A DNA stretch of 39,230 nt from Longimicrobium sp. (GTDB taxonomy: Bacteria > Gemmatimonadota > Gemmatimonadetes > Longimicrobiales > Longimicrobiaceae): NCBI GenBank assembly GCA_036377595.1, contig DASUYB010000162.1, positions 1 to 39,230 on the forward strand, given 5' to 3'. The notes beneath the pieces were generated by a model, which saw nothing but the letters and a program-made list of their open reading frames with translations, searched no databases and had not been told where the DNA came from. Made by a program: the position numbers and the translations under genes. This document shows, one piece after another, positions 7,061-15,411 of the stretch (positions are counted from its first letter, which is position 1; every line of letters starts with the position of its first letter).

Positions 7061-8620
7061 TCAATGCCGGAACAGCCGGCGGCCGGTGAAGACCATGGCG
7101 ATGCCGTGCTCGTCGGCGGCGGCGATCACCTCCTCGTCGCGGACGGAGCCGCCGGGCTGGATGATGGCGCGCACGCCGGCCCCGGCCGCCGCGTCCACCC
7201 CGTCGCGGAAGGGGAAGAACGCGTCGGAGGCCAGCGCCGCGCCGGCCAGGTCGAAGCCGTTGTCGCGCGCCTTCATCACCGCGATGCGCGAGCTGTCCAC
7301 GCGGCTCATCTGCCCCGCGCCGATCCCCAGCGCCGTCCCGCCGCGCGCCAGGAGGATGGCGTTCGACTTGACCGACGCCACCGCGCGCCAGGCGAAGCGC
7401 AGGTCGTCCAGCTCCTCCGGCTCGGGCGAGCGCTTCGTCACCACCCGCCACTCGTCTTCGGGAAAGCGCATCGACAGACGCGTCTGGACGACGAAGCCGC
7501 CGCGGACGCGCTTGAAATCGAGGTCATCTCCCGCGTCCGACGGCGGGAGGACGATCAGGCGCAGGTTCTTCTTCTCCGTCAGCACCTTCAGCGCGGCCTC
7601 GTGGAACGACGGGGCGACAATGGCTTCGACGAAGTTCGGGCGCAGGAGCGCGGCCGCCTCCTCGCCGACCTCGCGGTTGAAGGCGATCACCGAGCCGAAG
7701 GCGCTGGTGGGATCCGTCGACAGCGCCTTGCGGTACGCCTCGGCCGGGTCCGCGCCCACGGCGATGCCGCACGGCGTGGTGTGCTTGATGATCGCGCACG
7801 CGGCGAGATCCGAGTCGCCCCACGCCGAGACTGCGAAGAGCGCGGCGTCGACGTCGATGAGGTTGTTGAACGACAGCTCCTTGCCGTGCAGCTGCCGCAT
7901 CGCGGGGAGCCCGCCGGCGGCCGCCTCGTCGCGGTAGAAGGCGGCGCGCTGGTCGGGGTTCTCGCCGTAGCGGAGATCCTGCACCCTGGCCAGGTCGAGG
8001 CGGATCGAATCGGCCAGCGCGGGCGCGGAATCGCCCTCCTTCCCCACCCCGCCGAGGTAGCCCGCGATGGCCGCATCGTACGCCGAGGTGTGGGCGTACA
8101 CCTTCACCGCCAGCTCGCGGCGGAGCGCGCGCCCGTCGTCGTCGTCCGCGTCGAGGCCGGCCAGCACGCGCGGATAGTCGGCCGGGTCGACGACCACCCA
8201 GACGCTCTCGTGGTTCTTCGCGGCGGAGCGCAGCATCGACGGCCCGCCGATGTCGATGTTCTCGATCGCCTCGTCGACGGTGACGCCGGGGCGCGCGACC
8301 GTTTCGCGGAAGGGGTAGAGGTTGACGGCGACGAGGTCGATGGGCTTGTAGCCGTGGGCCTGCATCTGCTCCACGTCGTCGGCGTGCGCGCGGCGGCCCA
8401 GGAGGCCCGCGTGGATGGCGGGATGGAGCGTCTTCACGCGCCCGTCCATCAACTCCGGGTGGCCGGTGACGTCGGCCACGTCCATCACCGGCACGCCGGC
8501 GTCCCGAAGCGCGCGCGCGGTGCCGCCGGTGGAAAGGAGCTGCCAGCCGCGCTCCAGCAGCGTCCGCGCGAACTCCACCAGCCCCGTCTTGTCCGATACG
8601 CTCAGCAGCGCCCTGGGCAT
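7061..8620 (-). CDS. purH: Bifunctional AICAR transformylase / IMP cyclohydrolase PurH
   Basis: PurH catalyses the last two steps of de novo IMP synthesis: transfer of a formyl group from 10-formyl-THF to AICAR, then ring closure. The 519-residue protein has the N-terminal cyclohydrolase domain (ALLSVSDKTGLVEFA, STGGTARALRDAGV, DGRVKTLHPAIHAGLL, AVNLYPF). The C-terminal transformylase domain has the KHTTPCG catalytic Lys-His motif and ends in the typical FTGRRLFRH. All regions are present and the length is normal. It is transcribed in the same direction as purN upstream, but a 186-bp gap with a hairpin repeat separates the two genes. Confidence 0.98.
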   Translation of the reverse strand: MPRALLSVSDKTGLVEFARTLLERGWQLLSTGGTARALRDAGVPVMDVADVTGHPELMDGRVKTLHPAIHAGLLGRRAHADDVEQMQAHGYKPIDLVAVNLYPFRETVARPGVTVDEAIENIDIGGPSMLRSAAKNHESVWVVVDPADYPRVLAGLDADDDDGRALRRELAVKVYAHTSAYDAAIAGYLGGVGKEGDSAPALADSIRLDLARVQDLRYGENPDQRAAFYRDEAAAGGLPAMRQLHGKELSFNNLIDVDAALFAVSAWGDSDLAACAIIKHTTPCGIAVGADPAEAYRKALSTDPTSAFGSVIAFNREVGEEAAALLRPNFVEAIVAPSFHEAALKVLTEKKNLRLIVLPPSDAGDDLDFKRVRGGFVVQTRLSMRFPEDEWRVVTKRSPEPEELDDLRFAWRAVASVKSNAILLARGGTALGIGAGQMSRVDSSRIAVMKARDNGFDLAGAALASDAFFPFRDGVDAAAGAGVRAIIQPGGSVRDEEVIAAADEHGIAMVFTGRRLFRH

Positions 8621-8738
8621 CTTCGATCTATCCTGACGAGAATCGTTGAGATCGATCCTGGAGAGAATCGTTGGGATTCAAGCCATATACGGCGCTTCGG
8701 CCGTCCCGCGAGGCCCTCTCCCTGCCGCTTCGCGGCTG

Positions 8739-8768
8739 TCCCTCCCCCAAAACCGACTGGGGGAGGGA
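8739..8768. repeat. C5/G5 hairpin repeat, copy 1 (AAACCGAC loop)
   Basis: TCCCTCCCCCA, loop AAACCGAC, TGGGGGAGGGA: a perfect 11-bp stem. The same structure occurs at 17205-17236, 17277-17308 (opposite orientation) and 24034-24063 (opposite orientation). It lies between purN and purH. The flanking GCGAAGCG-type segments are also shared with the 24-kb copy, so the full repeat is longer than the hairpin. Confidence 0.88.
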
Positions 8769-8806
8769 CCTGGGCTCGCTTCGCTCGCGGCGACTCGGCG
8801 TGTACC

Positions 8807-9505
8807 TCAGCCACCGCGCGGAATCTCCGCCATCGTGGCGCGGATGGACTGCTCGGGGGGCGACGGGGCCTCGATCAGGTCGAAGCAGAGCGGGCCCACC
8901 ACCGCATGCGGAGCATCTCCACGCGCGATTGCTTCCACGGCGAGCGGAAAGATGCGGTGCTCTACAGCCAGCACGCGCGCGGCCAGCGCCTCGGGCGTGT
9001 CGCCGGGGAGGACGGGGACGGGCCACTGGGCCACGATCCGCCCCTCGTCGTAGCGATCGCTCACCAGGTGCACGGTGGCGCCGGATACGCGCACGCCGGA
9101 CTCGATCACCGCGCGGTGCACGCGGATTCCGTACATCCCCTTCCCGCCGAAGCCGGGAAGGAGCGCGGGGTGGATGTTGAGCATCCGCCCGTGGTAGCGC
9201 TCGACCACCTCCGTCGGCACCAGCTGCAGCCACCCGGCCAGCACGACGATGTCGATCGCGTGCCGCTCCAGCTCGGCCAGCATCTTCGCGGCCAGCGCCT
9301 CGGCGCCGATCTCGCGCGCGTCGAGCACCACGAAGGGGACGCCGGAGCGCGCCGCGCGGTCGAGCGCGCCGACGCCTGCGCGGCTGACCACCACGAGCTC
9401 CACCCGCGCGGCGGGCGCCGGCGCGGGATTGAAGTGGTCGATCAGCGCCTGCAGGTTCGTCCCCCCGCCGCTGGCGAACACGGCGACGCGCTTGGGCTCG
9501 TTCAC
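8807..9505 (-). CDS. purN: Phosphoribosylglycinamide formyltransferase PurN
   Basis: PurN transfers a formyl group from 10-formyl-THF to GAR in purine synthesis. The 232-residue protein has the substrate-phosphate loop ASGGGTNLQAL near the N-terminus. It also has the signature LNIHPALLPGFGGKGMYG with the catalytic Asn and His, and VSDRYDEGRIVAQ carrying the catalytic Asp. It is about 20 residues longer than many PurN proteins because of a C-terminal tail (EAPSPPEQSIRATMAEIPRGG). The start is GTG with GGAAGAG upstream. It precedes purH on the same strand, so two purine-synthesis enzymes share this locus. Confidence 0.97.
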   Translation of the reverse strand: MNEPKRVAVFASGGGTNLQALIDHFNPAPAPAARVELVVVSRAGVGALDRAARSGVPFVVLDAREIGAEALAAKMLAELERHAIDIVVLAGWLQLVPTEVVERYHGRMLNIHPALLPGFGGKGMYGIRVHRAVIESGVRVSGATVHLVSDRYDEGRIVAQWPVPVLPGDTPEALAARVLAVEHRIFPLAVEAIARGDAPHAVVGPLCFDLIEAPSPPEQSIRATMAEIPRGG

Positions 9506-9543
9506 GGCTCTTCCGGTCCCGGTTTTTTGGAGGCCGGAAAGCT

Positions 9544-9578
9544 ACAGGGGACAGGGGACAGGGGACAGGGGACAGGGG
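9544..9578. repeat. Tandem 7-nt repeat (ACAGGGG)5
   Basis: Five exact ACAGGGG units in the purN upstream gap, directly before the long-stem hairpin. Repeats of this kind can change copy number by replication slippage. Confidence 0.92.
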
Positions 9579-9587
9579 ATCTGAGGA

Positions 9588-9655
9588 CTCACGCGGAGAC
9601 GCGGAGGCGCGGAGGACTTCGATGAGTTCTCCGCGCCTCCGCGTCTCCGCGTGAG
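9588..9655. repeat. Long-stem GCGGAGAC hairpin, copy 1
   Basis: A perfect 27-bp inverted repeat (9588-9614 and 9629-9655) with a 14-nt loop. The arms are built from 9-nt CGCGGAGAC/G-like units after CTCA. It lies 10 bp past the stop of the MBL-fold gene and before purN, so it could end the upstream transcript, although no T-run follows. Related structures are at 18107-18177, 20902-20968, 37040-37127 and 39181-39230. Confidence 0.9.
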
Positions 9656-9665
9656 AAATACAGTT

Positions 9666-10334
9666 TCAGGCGAACTGGCTGCCGCCGTAGTTGCCGATGA
9701 TGAACGGGTTGGAGATGCGCTCGTGGCCCACGGTGGTGTCCGGACCGTGGCCGGTGTGGAGCGTGGTCGCGTCCGGAAGGGTCAGCACCTGCTCGCGGAT
9801 CGAGCGCATCAGGGTGGCGAAATCGCCGCCGGGAAGGTCGGTGCGGCCGATGGAGCCGGAGAAGATCACGTCGCCCACCATCGCCACCCCGTCGCCCACC
9901 AGGATCACGTGGCCGGGCGCGTGGCCGGGCGCGAACCGGATCGCCAGCTCGCACTCGCCGAAGCGCACCGTCTCTCCCGGCACCAGCGGGTGGTCCACCG
10001 GCGGGAGCGGGTCCATGCGCACGCCGAACCACTGCGCCTGCAGCGGCGCCGCGCGGTAGAGCTCCGCGTCGTCGGGATGCAGGTGGATCGGCGCGCCCGT
10101 CTCCGCCTTCGCCAGCCCCAGCCCCTCCACGTGGTCGACGTGCGCGTGGGTCAGCACGATGCGCTCGATCGTGATCCCCTGCCGCCGGGCCTCGGCCAGC
10201 GCCTGCGCGGTGGCCGCGCCGGGATCGACCAGGATCCCCGCGCCGGTGCCCGCGCAGCTCACCAGGTACGTGTTCTCGGCGAACACCCCGCCGGTGAAGC
10301 CGCGGACGACGACGTCGCCCCGCATCTCACCCAC
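9666..10334 (-). CDS. MBL-fold metallo-hydrolase (glyoxalase II-like)
   Basis: This 222-residue cytoplasmic metallo-beta-lactamase-fold protein should bind two metal ions. THAHVDHVEG supplies the HxHxDH motif, FAPGHAPGHVILV the next metal His, GDVIFSGSIGRTDLPGGD the bridging Asp, and LHTGHGPDTTVGHE the last His. The SIGRTDLPGGD segment is typical of the YcbL/glyoxalase II-like subgroup that acts on thioesters such as acyl-glutathione; the true substrate is unknown. The start at 10334 overlaps the end of the peroxiredoxin gene by 8 nt (a second ATG follows at 10325), so the two are almost certainly co-transcribed. Confidence 0.92.
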   Translation of the reverse strand: MGEMRGDVVVRGFTGGVFAENTYLVSCAGTGAGILVDPGAATAQALAEARRQGITIERIVLTHAHVDHVEGLGLAKAETGAPIHLHPDDAELYRAAPLQAQWFGVRMDPLPPVDHPLVPGETVRFGECELAIRFAPGHAPGHVILVGDGVAMVGDVIFSGSIGRTDLPGGDFATLMRSIREQVLTLPDATTLHTGHGPDTTVGHERISNPFIIGNYGGSQFA

Positions 10335-10782
10335 GCAGCGCCCCCAGCACCTCGTCGGCGCCGTGCGCCCCGGCCGCCGCGAAGGCGATGCGGCCGTCGG
10401 GGTCGATCAGGTAGGTGGCGCGCCCCACGCCGCCGTTCTCCTTCAGCACCCCGTACGCGCTGGCGATCTCCGCGTCCTGATCGATGATCAGCGGAAAGTC
10501 CAGCATGTACTTGTCGGCGAACTTGCGATGGCTCTCGAACCCGCCCGGGTTCACGCCGAAGCGGCGCACGCCGGCCTCTTCGTACTCCTTCCCCTCGTCG
10601 CGCGCGGTGCACATCTGCCGCGTGCAGCCGGGGGTGTCGTCCTTGGGATAGAACATCAGGAGCACGGACTTGCTGCCGCGGAACTGCCCGAGCGAGATGC
10701 GCCCGCCGTCGGTGGTCTGCGCCTCGAAGTTGGGCGCCTCGGCGCCGACGGGCAGAAGCTCTTCGGCCATGTGGGTCTCCAT
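10327..10782 (-). CDS. bcp: Bcp-type thioredoxin-dependent peroxiredoxin
   Basis: This protein reduces hydroperoxides using a peroxidatic cysteine and thioredoxin. In the 151 residues, PKDDTPGCTRQMC carries the peroxidatic C53 and a second cysteine at C58. That five-residue spacing is typical of Bcp/PrxQ enzymes in which the resolving cysteine lies on the same helix. The AhpC/TSA fold is otherwise intact, with FPLIIDQDAEIASAYGV and RATYLIDPDGRI in the C-terminal half. It overlaps the MBL-fold gene downstream, suggesting a small peroxide/thiol-stress operon. Confidence 0.93.
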   Translation of the reverse strand: METHMAEELLPVGAEAPNFEAQTTDGGRISLGQFRGSKSVLLMFYPKDDTPGCTRQMCTARDEGKEYEEAGVRRFGVNPGGFESHRKFADKYMLDFPLIIDQDAEIASAYGVLKENGGVGRATYLIDPDGRIAFAAAGAHGADEVLGALRG

Positions 10783-10909
10783 AGGAGCTGTGGGTGGGGA
10801 GATGTTTCGAATCTCGCACCGCGGGGCCGCCGAGGCAACTGCTCCAGACGCGCGACGCCGCCTCGGGTCAATTCCGGGCGGCGTCAGTGATCTGCTACAC
10901 GCGAAACTG

Positions 10910-11329
10910 CTACACGCGGACCTGCACGACGTGGCCGGCGTCCATCAGCGCCTGCACGGCGTCGGCCAGGCGCTCCTCCTTCACCATCACGTAGTCGGTG
11001 TCGTAGGTCATCACCGCGAAGAGGGAGATGCCGGCGTTGGCCAGCGGCTGCGCGATGCGCGCGAACACGCCGGTCAGCGCGAAGGCGAGCGGCCCCTTCA
11101 CGCGGAGCGCGCGCCAGCCGGACTCGCTGAGCACCTCGGGCGGCACCAGGTCGGCGCGGCAGACGATGGACAGCTCGTCGCGGGTGCGGGTGACGCACGC
11201 CACCTCACCGGTCCACGCCCACACGGGGACGACCTCGTCGGGCGACAGCTTCGAGACGGCGAAGGTGTCGTCCAGCAGCGTCAGCGTGAGGGACGGCGGC
11301 GGCTCGCGCTTCTTCCTTCTCCGGATCAT
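10910..11329 (-). CDS. ACT-domain protein (CASTOR-like)
   Basis: The 139-residue product has two ACT-like segments. The first half (SLTLTLLDDTFAVSKLSPDEVVPVWA) and the second (GPLAFALTGVFARIAQPLANAGISLFAVMTYDTDYVMVKEERLADAVQAL) match the small two-ACT proteins that bind amino acids. No catalytic domain is attached, so it is probably a ligand-binding regulator or sensor; the ligand is unknown. The frame is open further upstream, but that part is low-complexity repeat DNA. I chose the ATG at 11329, which follows GACGAGG. It is followed by bcp and the MBL-fold gene in the same direction after about 130 bp. Confidence 0.85.
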   Translation of the reverse strand: MIRRRKKREPPPSLTLTLLDDTFAVSKLSPDEVVPVWAWTGEVACVTRTRDELSIVCRADLVPPEVLSESGWRALRVKGPLAFALTGVFARIAQPLANAGISLFAVMTYDTDYVMVKEERLADAVQALMDAGHVVQVRV

Positions 11330-11691
11330 CCTCGTCACCGGTGAGGTGGAGACGAGGGATGATGCGCATCCCGCGAGCCAACTGCAACGATTTGGCGTTT
11401 CACACCTCGCCCGGGGAAACGCGTAGGCACGGGTCTCCGATCCCGGCGCTGTCCCCGCCGCGGAGGCCCCCTCCCCCGGCCCCTCCCCCGCTTCGCAGGG
11501 GAGGGGAGAACTCAGCGCGTGCACGAACGCTTGCGGGACGAACAGATATCGGGCGTCAGTCGCGCAGCGACTTCGTGCGGTTGTTGCCGTGGATTCATCC
11601 GCCCGGCCACCGAGCCCGGCGACACACAATACAGGCGAAGGGGCGCCGGATCGTCTCCGGCGCCCCCTCGATCTTCATCTCCCGATGCGGT
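11330..11691. other. 362-bp gap with two GC-rich hairpins
   Basis: No gene is credible here. It contains a CCCCTCCCC/GGGGAGGGG hairpin (11480-11506), which resembles the C-rich repeats near 8,740 and 17,200, and the hairpin after nadA (11640-11666). The remaining sequence shows no recognised element. Confidence 0.55.
11640..11666 (-). terminator. Hairpin after nadA, possible terminator
   Basis: A perfect 11-bp GC-rich stem (GGGGCGCCGGA and its complement) with a 5-nt loop lies 25 bp past the nadA stop. There is no T-run, so efficient intrinsic termination is uncertain. Confidence 0.55.
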
Positions 11692-12771
11692 TTACGCGCA
11701 GCCGCAGCCGCTCTTGCGCAGGCCGGCTTCCTCGAGCGCCTGCTCGGCCCCGGTGGGCGCGCGCCAGCCGCCGGAGAGCTCCAGCATGCGGCGCAGAGAC
11801 CGCTCGGCGCGGACGCGCACGTCCTCGTCCAGCACGATCTCGTGCTGCTCGTGGTCCAGGCACCACGCCAGCTTGGCCAGCGTGTTCACCTTCATGTTCC
11901 CGCAGATCGCCGCGCCGCTCAGCGGGACCAGCGTCTTCTCCGGGAAGCGCGCCTTCAGCCGGTCCACGATTCCGCGCTCGGTGCCGAAGATCACCTCGTC
12001 GTTCTGCTCGGCGATGTCGACCATCCTGCTCGTCGAGGCTACGACGTCGGCCTGGGCCAGCAGGTCGGAGCGGGCCTCGGGGTGGATGACGACCAGCGCG
12101 CGGGGATGCTTCTTCTTCGCCTGCGCCAGCTCGTCGAGCACCAGGTCGTCGTGCACGTAGCAGTAGCCGTCCCAGGCCACGATGCTGCCGGGCTCCACCT
12201 CGCCCGCACCCTCGCGCCCGGCGATCGCGTACGGGCGGCCCGTCTTCTCCGCCGTGTACTTCGCCAGGTTACGGTCGGGGACGAAGAGGATGGTGCGGTC
12301 GCGGGAGATCGACTCCACCACCTGCACCGCGTTGGCACTGGTGCAGCAGATGTCGCTCTCCGCCTTGACCTCGGCGGTGGAGTTGACGTACGCGACGACG
12401 GCTGCGCCGGGGTAGCGCGCCTTCAGCCGCCGCAGCGCGTCGCCGGTGACAAAGTCGGCCATCGGGCAGCCGGCGCGCAGGTCGGGCATCAGCACGGTCT
12501 TGTCCGGCGACAGGATCTTCGCCGTCTCGGCCATGAAGTGCACGCCGCAGAACACGATCACGTCGGCGTCGGTCTGCGCCGCCTCCTGCGACAGCCCCAG
12601 CGAGTCGCCCAGGTAGTCGCTGACCTCCTGGATCTCCACGCGCTGGTAGTTGTGCCCCAGGATCACCGCGTTCAACTCGCGCTTGCGCGCGGCGATGCGC
12701 TCCGCCAGCTCCTCTCGGGGGAGAGCGGCGTACTCCAGCGGCGAACCGGGCTTCTGCGCGATCTGGATCAT
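11692..12771 (-). CDS. nadA: Quinolinate synthase NadA
   Basis: NadA condenses iminoaspartate with dihydroxyacetone phosphate to quinolinate in de novo NAD synthesis, using a [4Fe-4S] cluster. In the 359 residues, AVILGHNYQ, GVHFMAETAKILSPDK, NSTAEVKAESDICCTSANA and HPEARSDLL are family signatures. By alignment logic the cluster ligands should be C102 (RAGC), C204 (DGYC) and C290 (AAIC). The tail ends GCGCA. The ATG at 12771 follows GGAGGTGAGGAAT, a good ribosome binding site; a longer ORF starting 11 codons earlier is less likely. nadB and nadC are not in the window. Confidence 0.97.
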   Translation of the reverse strand: MIQIAQKPGSPLEYAALPREELAERIAARKRELNAVILGHNYQRVEIQEVSDYLGDSLGLSQEAAQTDADVIVFCGVHFMAETAKILSPDKTVLMPDLRAGCPMADFVTGDALRRLKARYPGAAVVAYVNSTAEVKAESDICCTSANAVQVVESISRDRTILFVPDRNLAKYTAEKTGRPYAIAGREGAGEVEPGSIVAWDGYCYVHDDLVLDELAQAKKKHPRALVVIHPEARSDLLAQADVVASTSRMVDIAEQNDEVIFGTERGIVDRLKARFPEKTLVPLSGAAICGNMKVNTLAKLAWCLDHEQHEIVLDEDVRVRAERSLRRMLELSGGWRAPTGAEQALEEAGLRKSGCGCA

Positions 12772-13118
12772 ATTCCTCACCTCCAGAGGGAGGCTCGAGT
12801 GCACGTTCGTCGGGCGCCGAGCGTCCTCGCATCCGCGAAATCACAGGCGAGTAACATTCTCGACTTGAGAAAGATCGCGGCACAGGTGTTTTCGCGCAAG
12901 AGGCCGTGTGGTCGGATGCTTGGACCAGCTCTCCTCACGGGCGGGTAAACCCGCGGCTGGAACAATGGAAAGCCTCGCAAACTGCGCGAGGCTTCAACTG
13001 CATGCGGGGATGTGGCGGCGCGAGTGATTGCGGATAGCGCGAAGGGCAGACTCCGCAGCCTGCGCAGCAGGCTTCCCAATGTTCCAGCCGCGGGTTTACC
13101 CGCCCGTCTGACAGCGGC
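12772..13118. other. Gap upstream of nadA, mostly a MITE-like element
   Basis: About half of the 347 bp is the 171-bp inverted-repeat element (12937-13107). The remaining 165 bp next to nadA should hold its promoter, but no convincing -35/-10 pair is seen. Confidence 0.5.
12937..13107. repeat. 171-bp MITE-like inverted-repeat element
   Basis: The ends are inverted repeats: CGGGCGGGTAAACCCGCGGC near 12938 and its complement ending at 13106. Similarity extends inward about 38 bp with a few mismatches. Inside is a hairpin (AAGCCTCGC ... GCGAGGCTT, 12970-12994). It encodes nothing and fills the gap between the diguanylate cyclase stop and nadA. No target-site duplication was recognised, so whether it is mobile is an inference. 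Confidence 0.75.
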
Positions 13119-15176
13119 CTACCCTGCCGCCACCACGCCCGTCTCCGCCGCCACGTCGACCGCGCCGGCGAGGACGACGCGGTCCTTGCCGCTGTGCTTG
13201 GCCTCGTACAGCGCCTGGTCGGCCAGGCGCACCAGCTCGTCGCGGTCGCGCTCCAGGTCGGCGGGGCCCACCACGTAGAGGCCGGCGCTCACCGTCACCC
13301 GCGCGCCGCCCTCGCCCGCCGGCGCCACCGCCTCGCGGATGCGCTGGCCGAGGGCGCGGGCGCCGTCCGCGTCCGTCTCGGGCAGCAGCACGGCGAACTC
13401 CTCGCCGCCGTAGCGCGCGATCACGTCGATGGCGCGGCCCAGCGCGGCCAGCGCGGCGCTTGCCCGGCGCAGCACGCGGTCGCCGGCGGCGTGGCCGTGC
13501 GTGTCGTTGATGCGCTTGAAGTCGTCCACGTCCGCCAATCCCAGCACGAACGGCCGGTAGTGGCGCCGCGCGCGCTCCAGCTCCAGCGCCAGCCGCTCCT
13601 CGAACACGCGGCGGTGCGGCAGGCCGGTGAGGTGGTCGCGCGTGGCCAGGCCGAACAGCCGCGCGTTCTCCAGCATCGCCGACACCTCCTGCGCCAGCAC
13701 CTCCATCCGCTCGAAGTCGTCGCGGTCGAACTCCGTCCCGCTGCGCACCTCGCCCAGCGCGAGGACGCCGGTCAGCTCGCCGCGGAACTCCATGGGGATC
13801 AGCCAGCGCGCGCCCAGCAGCTCCAGCGTGCGACGCACCTCCGCCGGCTCGCCGGCCGCCCGCGCGCGGGGATGGCGCGCGCCCTCGGGCCAGATCACCC
13901 CCAGGTCGCGGCCGCGCACCACGCCCTCGCGCGCGGCGGCGTCCGCATCGTCTCCCACCACGGCGTGCACGCGGTAGAAGCGGCGCTGCTCGTCGGCCAG
14001 CAGCAGCGCGGCCGAGCGCACGCCCAGCTCGTCGCTCATCCGCCGCACCAGGTGCTCGGCCGTCTGGTCCAGCCCCGTGATCTCCGCCAGCTCGGGGATG
14101 ATCGTGCGCTGCAGCCTGGCCAGCGCCAGCTTCTCGCGGAAGAAGAAGACGTCGAAGCCGTGGCCGATCCGGCGCGCCAGCGGCTGGAAGGCCACGCCGA
14201 TCCCCACCAGCAGCAGCGCGCCGCCCCACAGCCCGGGCTGGATCCCCAGCACCTCCTGCGCGCCCGCGCCCACCACGATCACGCTGAACCACGTCACCGC
14301 CGCAAGGACGCCGACGGTGAGGCCGAAGGTTACGCCCTTCTTCGCCAATCTCCCCAGACCGAACAGCTGGAAGCCGGCGATGGCGACGAAGAAGCCGAGC
14401 GCCACGATCAGGATCGTCGCCGGCGACAGCAGCCCCAGGAAGCGCTCCACGTCCGGCGGCAGGCGCCAGAAGAGCTTGCGCGCCATGCGGAAGGTCCACG
14501 GGACGAACGCCGCCATCACCACCGCGGCCTGGCGCCTTCCTTCCGGGCTGCGGTCCGTACGCGCCGCGTGCTGCAGCAGGGCGATGCAGGTGGCGCCGGC
14601 GATCAGGTTCCCCGCGTAGTTCAGCCGGCCGTCGTAGCGCAGCACCTCGTCCAGCGTCCACCGCCAGGGCAGGAAGGGGGTGATGGCGTTCGCGTAGGGG
14701 ATGAACGACATCAGCCCGAGCGCGATCCCCACCCCGTACGCGGCGGGGATGAGCCACGGGCGGCGCTCGACCCACGGATGCGGACGGGGGATGAGCGCGG
14801 CCAGGTGGATGAAGACGCCCACGGGAAGCGCGTAGACCAGCGACGTGGCCAGGATCAGCGGATACAGCGCCGCCACGGGCCGCATCGTCAGCTCCGGCAG
14901 CGGCCAGACGATGGTGAGCGCGATGGAGAGGCCGGCGACCACGAACATCGCCACCTGCGGGCTCTCCGGGCGGCGGCGCACGGCGACCAGCGACAGCGCG
15001 GCGTAGATGACGATGACGGCGGTGAACATCCCCCAGCTCGCGTCGACCGGGTCGGGGCCGGTGACGGTCTGGTACGCCCACGCGGTCAGCATCAGCGCGT
15101 AGGTGAGCGCGGCGAGCGGGAACAGGCGCCGGTGCGCGGGCGCCGTCCGGGAGAGGGCCGGATCGCGGGTCGACAC
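13119..15176 (-). CDS. Membrane-bound diguanylate cyclase with GAF-like domain
   Basis: This 685-residue inner-membrane enzyme should make cyclic di-GMP from two GTP. The N-terminal ~300 residues contain about eight hydrophobic helices (LTYALMLTAWAYQTV, AVIVIYAALSLVAV, LIPAAYGVGIALGLM, ILIVALGFFVAIAGF, GVLAAVTWFSVIVVG). A GAF-like sensor region follows (VRSAALLLADEQRRFYRV to LTGVLALGEVRSG). The GGDEF domain is complete: DHLTGLPHRR, DVDDFKRINDTHGH and active-site GGEEF near residue 590. RAID, an RxxD inhibitory site, lies exactly five residues before it, so product inhibition is expected. No EAL or HD-GYP domain is attached. The start is GTG. Confidence 0.93.
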   Translation of the reverse strand: MSTRDPALSRTAPAHRRLFPLAALTYALMLTAWAYQTVTGPDPVDASWGMFTAVIVIYAALSLVAVRRRPESPQVAMFVVAGLSIALTIVWPLPELTMRPVAALYPLILATSLVYALPVGVFIHLAALIPRPHPWVERRPWLIPAAYGVGIALGLMSFIPYANAITPFLPWRWTLDEVLRYDGRLNYAGNLIAGATCIALLQHAARTDRSPEGRRQAAVVMAAFVPWTFRMARKLFWRLPPDVERFLGLLSPATILIVALGFFVAIAGFQLFGLGRLAKKGVTFGLTVGVLAAVTWFSVIVVGAGAQEVLGIQPGLWGGALLLVGIGVAFQPLARRIGHGFDVFFFREKLALARLQRTIIPELAEITGLDQTAEHLVRRMSDELGVRSAALLLADEQRRFYRVHAVVGDDADAAAREGVVRGRDLGVIWPEGARHPRARAAGEPAEVRRTLELLGARWLIPMEFRGELTGVLALGEVRSGTEFDRDDFERMEVLAQEVSAMLENARLFGLATRDHLTGLPHRRVFEERLALELERARRHYRPFVLGLADVDDFKRINDTHGHAAGDRVLRRASAALAALGRAIDVIARYGGEEFAVLLPETDADGARALGQRIREAVAPAGEGGARVTVSAGLYVVGPADLERDRDELVRLADQALYEAKHSGKDRVVLAGAVDVAAETGVVAAG

Positions 15177-15411
15177 GGGGTCGCGGAGGACTGCGGGAAA
15201 GCGGGGTCGCGCCGGGACTCCGGCGCGGAGGTAAGCGCGTGAATCGTAACGCCTTCCGCCCTCTCCCGCAACCGGCCGGCGACCCTGTCGTGTGAAGCGA
15301 AATCCAATGTCTGTCTAGCATCGGCAGCGGCGCGGTACGTCCGTTGCGTTCGTCCGGCGCGCAGATCGGCGCGGTGGCGCCGATCGGCTCGTCGCGCCGA
15401 CACGAGGCCGG
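15177..15411. other. Divergent promoter gap
   Basis: This gap separates the diverging diguanylate cyclase and lipoprotein genes and must hold promoters for both. It contains a short palindrome (ATCGGCGC...GCGCCGAT near 15,363). No confident promoter motif is seen. Confidence 0.4.
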
